A stretch of 9,718 nucleotides of DNA from DATKCJ01 sp035513275. GTDB taxonomy: Bacteria; Verrucomicrobiota; Verrucomicrobiia; Opitutales; Opitutaceae. Positions 7,301-9,718 of this stretch are shown here, in pieces. The DNA lies in assembly GCA_035513275.1 (NCBI GenBank), contig DATKCJ010000228.1, forward strand, positions 1-9,718, given 5' to 3'. The translations under genes were made by a program, and so were the position numbers. The notes beneath the pieces were generated by a model that searched no databases, was not told the origin of the DNA, and saw nothing but the letters and a program-made list of their open reading frames with translations. Within the stretch, counting starts at the first letter, position 1. Every line of letters begins with the position of its first letter.

Positions 7301-8325
7301 TCGTTGATCCGCGCAGCCGCATCGCGCGCGGCGCCGGCGGCCTTCTCGGCTTCCTGCGCGACGCGCTTGCGCTCGGCCTCGAGCGCGGCGGTCTGCTTTG
7401 CGAGTTCCTTTGAGAGCGACTCGGTCTCGCGCTTCTGTGTCTCAAGCGCCGTGCGCTCCGCGGCGATGGCGGTCTCAAGTTCCTGAATGTGCTTCGCGGC
7501 ATCGGCGCTGCGCTCGCTCGAGGATTTCTCCTGCGCCATGAGCGTCATCTGCTGCGCGAGTTCCCGGCGTTCGCGGGCCACGAGGGTCCGTTGCTCCTCG
7601 ACGTCGCCGACGGATTTTTCGAGCGTGGCGGCCTCGGCGCGGAGCGTCTCCAGCGCTTTCTTCGCCTGGTGAGCCTGCTCCTCGAACTTCTCGTATTCCG
7701 TGCGCTTGCTCTCAAGCGCCGAGACCTCGGCGCGGACCGACTCGAGTTCGCGCTTGGCGCGGTCGGTTTGCACCTCGAGGTCGCCCTGCTCTTTCGAGAG
7801 CCGCATTACCTGTTGCTTGAGTTCGGTCGCTTGTTTGCCGATCGCCCCGGAATCGGCGGTCTTGGCGACCGGTGCCGCTCCCTTTTCCGCGGGTGCGGAG
7901 TCGCCGAGCGCCGCCAGGGCGCCCGTGAGGTCGGCCTCGTCCGCAATGTCTCCCAAGGTGGCACCCGGACGCGCGAGCGCGTTCACCTTCTCGAGGATTT
8001 CCCGGAGGTTGTCGGGCTTGTCGACGATCTCGGACACCCCGACGCGAATCGAGTTGATGATGAGCTGAATCGACGGGTCGGCGGCCAGGAGCACGATCGG
8101 CACGGTCGGCTGGACGGCTTTCAGGCCCTCGATAATGTCGGCCTTGTCCTTGGTCCGCGTATCGTGGTCGACGACCGCGAGATCCAGCAGCTCCTGGCGC
8201 GCGACTGCAGTGGCTTCCGTGGGCTTCGCGAACGCCCGCACGTCGAATCCCGCATCGGCAAGCAGGAACGTCAACATGCGACGCGCCTTGCGATCTCCGT
8301 GGATGATCAGGATCTTCTTGTTCAC
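4321..8325 (-). CDS. Atypical receiver domain fused to a giant coiled coil (AglZ/FrzS-like architecture)
   Basis: About 1,334 residues if started at GTG 8325-8323, which puts the start directly before KKILII as in most receiver domains. A TTG at 8373 would add 16 residues and has a GGGGA 8 nt upstream, so the start is not settled. Residues 3-115 form a CheY-like fold: the putative phospho-acceptor D53 (AVVD) and K103-P104 (VDKP) remain, but the acidic pair is replaced by H9-G10 followed by D11, and the usual Thr/Ser is A81 (LLAA). A flexible Ala/Pro linker (about 116-163) leads to a Glu/Lys/Ala/Arg heptad coiled coil from about 164 to 1145. Breaks come at a Pro-rich hinge (KPMTVPVPVVDE, about 1147-1158) and at FAHGNPAAQQ (about 1237-1246), before the acidic-then-basic tail EDAPKKKGLFGFGKK. 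No signal peptide or membrane segment is seen, so it is likely a cytoplasmic scaffold. Cellular role is unknown; SMC-type ATPase motifs are absent. Confidence 0.85.
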   Translation of the reverse strand: MNKKILIIHGDRKARRMLTFLLADAGFDVRAFAKPTEATAVARQELLDLAVVDHDTRTKDKADIIEGLKAVQPTVPIVLLAADPSIQLIINSIRVGVSEIVDKPDNLREILEKVNALARPGATLGDIADEADLTGALAALGDSAPAEKGAAPVAKTADSGAIGKQATELKQQVMRLSKEQGDLEVQTDRAKRELESVRAEVSALESKRTEYEKFEEQAHQAKKALETLRAEAATLEKSVGDVEEQRTLVARERRELAQQMTLMAQEKSSSERSADAAKHIQELETAIAAERTALETQKRETESLSKELAKQTAALEAERKRVAQEAEKAAGAARDAAARINEAAGLKKEAEAGLSKKAGLDEQATALAKREAALKESLSKLADLDALAKTVAADRGKLEDDRRALSSEASAIEARAAEAARLKDDLTRRAEEISKERSSVNGERAALDKARAEIEAREHKAGATEQTLDAKLGEASKLEAHAKEVASRETALAKREKEVEAAAREMEKLDATRKALEHEKAQVAQAQKSAQESAKANEAESERLKGRQAELAKVAEQNSANASRLEKTREELAAARKEAADLKVALEKDTRALQESTASLSSRKDQLAAEAVRIATERAAAKEEATAIAKAREQLAGDEDRRRELEALAKKLEQAGAEVARRESSITAAEAKLKAEEARFREVSKLGEKLKGDEATLARREADLSGREAKLKEELKVVDDARRKLDEVAAREAKLAESEARHSKTEAQFKERQAKLAEEGAAAEAARKEADELASKLDTERRELESERAIAREVAALKSVLGDKEREIAAAEAAVSARRKELDEISKRNDAAGSEIGRRSGELDERSRRLDEAQAKLAAIEARAREVDAAQKSLESDKARAEKEAAAIAKNRAALEAESAALASAKQEFSKLETEAARVRKESERVVALQASLDEKARKLQGLEHASKSEKDRVSEIEDMLRKERESLATERERIGREAASEKNTLEQTRRALADAEAHVKAGFEKNEAAAHELAERELALKRGGEETAARKAALDKAEAAIAEKSAAVARLEAEARDRLEAAGRERATADAAQKEFSEIEAKRAKLDKDAALLAAKSDGAERGARELEEGRRRLKALEEEMNARFKAERDALATERAAVEKAAARKPMTVPVPVVDEAAQARVSEEQSRIKAAAARLEEERKMHAQNLSDLDRERKEFLSDVEEWQVQEANLKAYEERLRKQQAQLEAERVQIQKFAHGNPAAQQDLKASAEWDKIQAATQALDKERRGVQSDLLAIKEQEHALRVQEERVKRARMQLEADQKKFQDILSKVATEEEAEDAPKKKGLFGFGKK

Positions 8326-8422
8326 AGCCGGGTAAGACCCAACTTTGCTACCTTTCGAAGCTGGCCAAGACAAGCGGCGTTTCCCCCGCCGGAGTGGCTA
8401 AACAGTTCATAAACGCTGTGAG
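8326..8422 (-). other. Short leader between permease and receiver-coiled-coil gene
   Basis: This gap is 97 nt if the downstream gene starts at GTG 8325, or 49 nt if it starts at TTG 8373. On the minus strand it contains a 5-bp stem CGGCG/CGCCG around GGGGAAA and a 4-bp stem GGGT/ACCC (8340-8330) just before the GTG. Both are small. No convincing -35/-10 pair or terminator with a T-tract is visible, so co-transcription with the ABC genes is possible but not shown. Confidence 0.3.
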
Positions 8423-9655
8423 TCAGCCGCGAAACAGCACCGACTCCCGCCTGAACATGGCGACACAAAACGCGATCGACGCGGCCGCGTAGACACACAT
8501 CGATCCGAACACGATTGTGATGTGGGTCCAGTCGTAGACGCCGCTCAGGATCTCCTTGCTTACGAGGCAAATGTTGAGCACCGGAACGAGCGCGAGCGTG
8601 TTGTTCAACTCGAATCCAGGCAGCAGCCCGAGGACCGATGGAATGATCGCCACGAGGATCAAGGGCGACACGTAACTCTGTGCTTCCTTGTAGCTTTTCG
8701 CGAACAAAGCGACGGCCAGTAAAAGCCCTGCGAAAAACACCGAGACCGGAATCACGAGCGCAAAAACAGCCACGATTCCCATCGGGTCAATCATCACCGG
8801 CAGGCCACCCATCGCCGCGCCACCGGCTCCCGGCGCGCCACCGCCGATCATCTTCCCGATGATCATGCCGCCCGCGACGAAGCTAAGTCCCATCGAAATG
8901 ATCGCACAGACAACCGTCGCGAGCGCGGCGGTCATCACGAGAAGGAACTTGCCGAGCACGAGGTCGAGCCGGCCGACCGGGCTGCACAAGATCGTCTCCA
9001 TCGTGCCGCGCTCCTTCTCACCGGCAGTCAAGTCGATCGCCGGATACATAGCGCCGGTGAGGCACAGGATGATGATGATGTAGGGCACAAACGCCCCGAT
9101 CATGTTGCCGCCGACTTTTTGAGGCGGCGCCACATTCTCGCGCCGGATTTCGAAGGGCCTCACGAAATTCTCCGGCAGCCCTCGGGCCGCGACAGCTTCG
9201 TCGACCCGCGCCTCCCGCTGGTCGCGGAAGAAGCGCTCAAGCGTCTGGGCAGCGAAGCCGGACTTAATCTCCCCTTCGTAATGATAGATCTTCACCTCCG
9301 GCACCGCGCCGCTGCCTGCCGCCGCGTCGAACCCTTCCGGGATCCGCACCGCCGCGCGCACCTTCTTGTCGGAGATTTGAGTCGCGTAGTCGTCCGCCGG
9401 CGGGACGATCTGCACCGACTCAAGCGCGGCGAGCTTCGCCACGATCGCGGGGGAATCCACACCACCTAGGATCATCACGGTCGGCGTCTCGGCCCTCGCC
9501 TTCTTGACGACCTTTACCGACAGAATCGCAAATCCAAACATGAGCGCCGGCATGATGAGCATCGGCACGACGATCATCGAGATGATCGTGCGCCGGTCGC
9601 GGAGCGTGTCCTTCAGCTCCTTGGCGTAAACCACCGCTATGTCGTGCCAGTTCAT
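8423..9655 (-). CDS. ABC-2/NatB-family transporter permease
   Basis: 410 residues from ATG 9655-9653, with a strong GGAGGAGG ribosome site at 9667-9660. The layout is that of NatB-like (COG1668-type) export permeases: a cytoplasmic N-terminus (YAKELKDTLRDRRT, 10-23), TM1 (about 23-47), an extracytoplasmic domain of about 135 residues, then TM2 (about 187-206), the conserved cytoplasmic motif AGEKERGTMETIL (211-223), TM3 (about 236-266), TM4 (about 292-319), the conserved SYKEAQSYVSP (321-331), TM5 (about 330-348), a hydrophobic stretch near 352-368 and a last TM (about 379-400). A Gly/Ala-rich loop (271-284) separates TM3 and TM4. NatAB exports sodium in Bacillus, but relatives carry varied substrates, so the cargo here is not known. 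The start overlaps the stop of the upstream ATPase gene (ATGA), so the two are translationally coupled and probably form one complex in the cytoplasmic membrane. Confidence 0.88.
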   Translation of the reverse strand: MNWHDIAVVYAKELKDTLRDRRTIISMIVVPMLIMPALMFGFAILSVKVVKKARAETPTVMILGGVDSPAIVAKLAALESVQIVPPADDYATQISDKKVRAAVRIPEGFDAAAGSGAVPEVKIYHYEGEIKSGFAAQTLERFFRDQREARVDEAVAARGLPENFVRPFEIRRENVAPPQKVGGNMIGAFVPYIIIILCLTGAMYPAIDLTAGEKERGTMETILCSPVGRLDLVLGKFLLVMTAALATVVCAIISMGLSFVAGGMIIGKMIGGGAPGAGGAAMGGLPVMIDPMGIVAVFALVIPVSVFFAGLLLAVALFAKSYKEAQSYVSPLILVAIIPSVLGLLPGFELNNTLALVPVLNICLVSKEILSGVYDWTHITIVFGSMCVYAAASIAFCVAMFRRESVLFRG

Positions 9656-9718
9656 GCCGCCTCCTCCGATCCGCCTACGGCGGTCACCTCACGCACAAAT
9701 ACTTCCTCGAGGTCTTCG
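9652..9718 (-). CDS. ABC transporter ATP-binding protein, C-terminal end only (5' part beyond window)
   Basis: The last 21 codons of a minus-strand gene are visible, reading EDLEEVFVREVTAVGG then SEEAA and TGA (9654-9652). The segment L-E-E-V-F is the usual extreme C-terminus of ABC-2 type ATPases such as NatA. The stop overlaps the permease ATG by 4 nt (ATGA). No Walker or signature motifs lie within the window, so the identification rests on this tail and the coupled permease. Confidence 0.7.
   Translation of the reverse strand, partial: EDLEEVFVREVTAVGGSEEAA

Noticed and set aside
4321..8325. SMC/Rad50-type chromosome protein
   Set aside because: No Walker A, signature or Walker B motifs at the ends; instead a receiver-like domain is at the N-terminus and a short basic tail at the C-terminus.

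Overview
All seven genes in this window are read from the minus strand, so the biological order runs from the right end (9718) to the left end (1). The DNA is GC-rich. The outer-membrane porin type, with a short helical segment after the signal peptide and then a beta-barrel of the phosphate-selective porin O/P family, together with a large alanine/glutamate-rich receiver-coiled-coil protein, suggests a Gram-negative member of the Verrucomicrobiota, perhaps Opitutae. This assignment is an inference from protein style; no rRNA or other taxonomic marker is present.

Right part (9718-8423): the last 21 codons of an ABC transporter ATPase overlap by 4 nt the start of a NatB/ABC-2 type permease, forming an export module. 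Next (8325-4321) comes the centrepiece, a gene of about 1,330 codons. Its product has an N-terminal receiver-like domain that has lost several phosphorylation-switch residues, followed by about 1,100 residues of nearly uninterrupted coiled coil and a short basic tail. This is the architecture of the Myxococcus polarity/motility proteins AglZ and FrzS. Its function here is unknown.

The 150-nt gap after that gene (4320-4171) holds a pair of inverted REP-like hairpins. Each begins with a GTAG tetranucleotide, and they are arranged symmetrically around a CGATCG centre. Downstream is a tightly packed three-gene unit: a DUF255/YyaL thioredoxin-fold protein (4170-1981), a BtpA-family TIM-barrel protein (1976-1149) and SlyX (1149-949). 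The first two are separated by only a few nucleotides, and the last two share one nucleotide (TGATG).

Left part: a 192-nt intergenic region (948-757) carries three GT(C/A)AC motifs exactly 11 nt apart, resembling a PhoB-type Pho box. It lies upstream of a phosphate-selective-porin-like gene that runs off the left edge. No tRNA, rRNA, CRISPR array, insertion sequence or phage gene was seen. No stretch longer than 300 nt lacks a gene.

The most unusual items are the giant pseudo-receiver/coiled-coil protein, the REP-like pair and the Pho-box-like triplet. There is no evidence for a wholly new multi-gene system.
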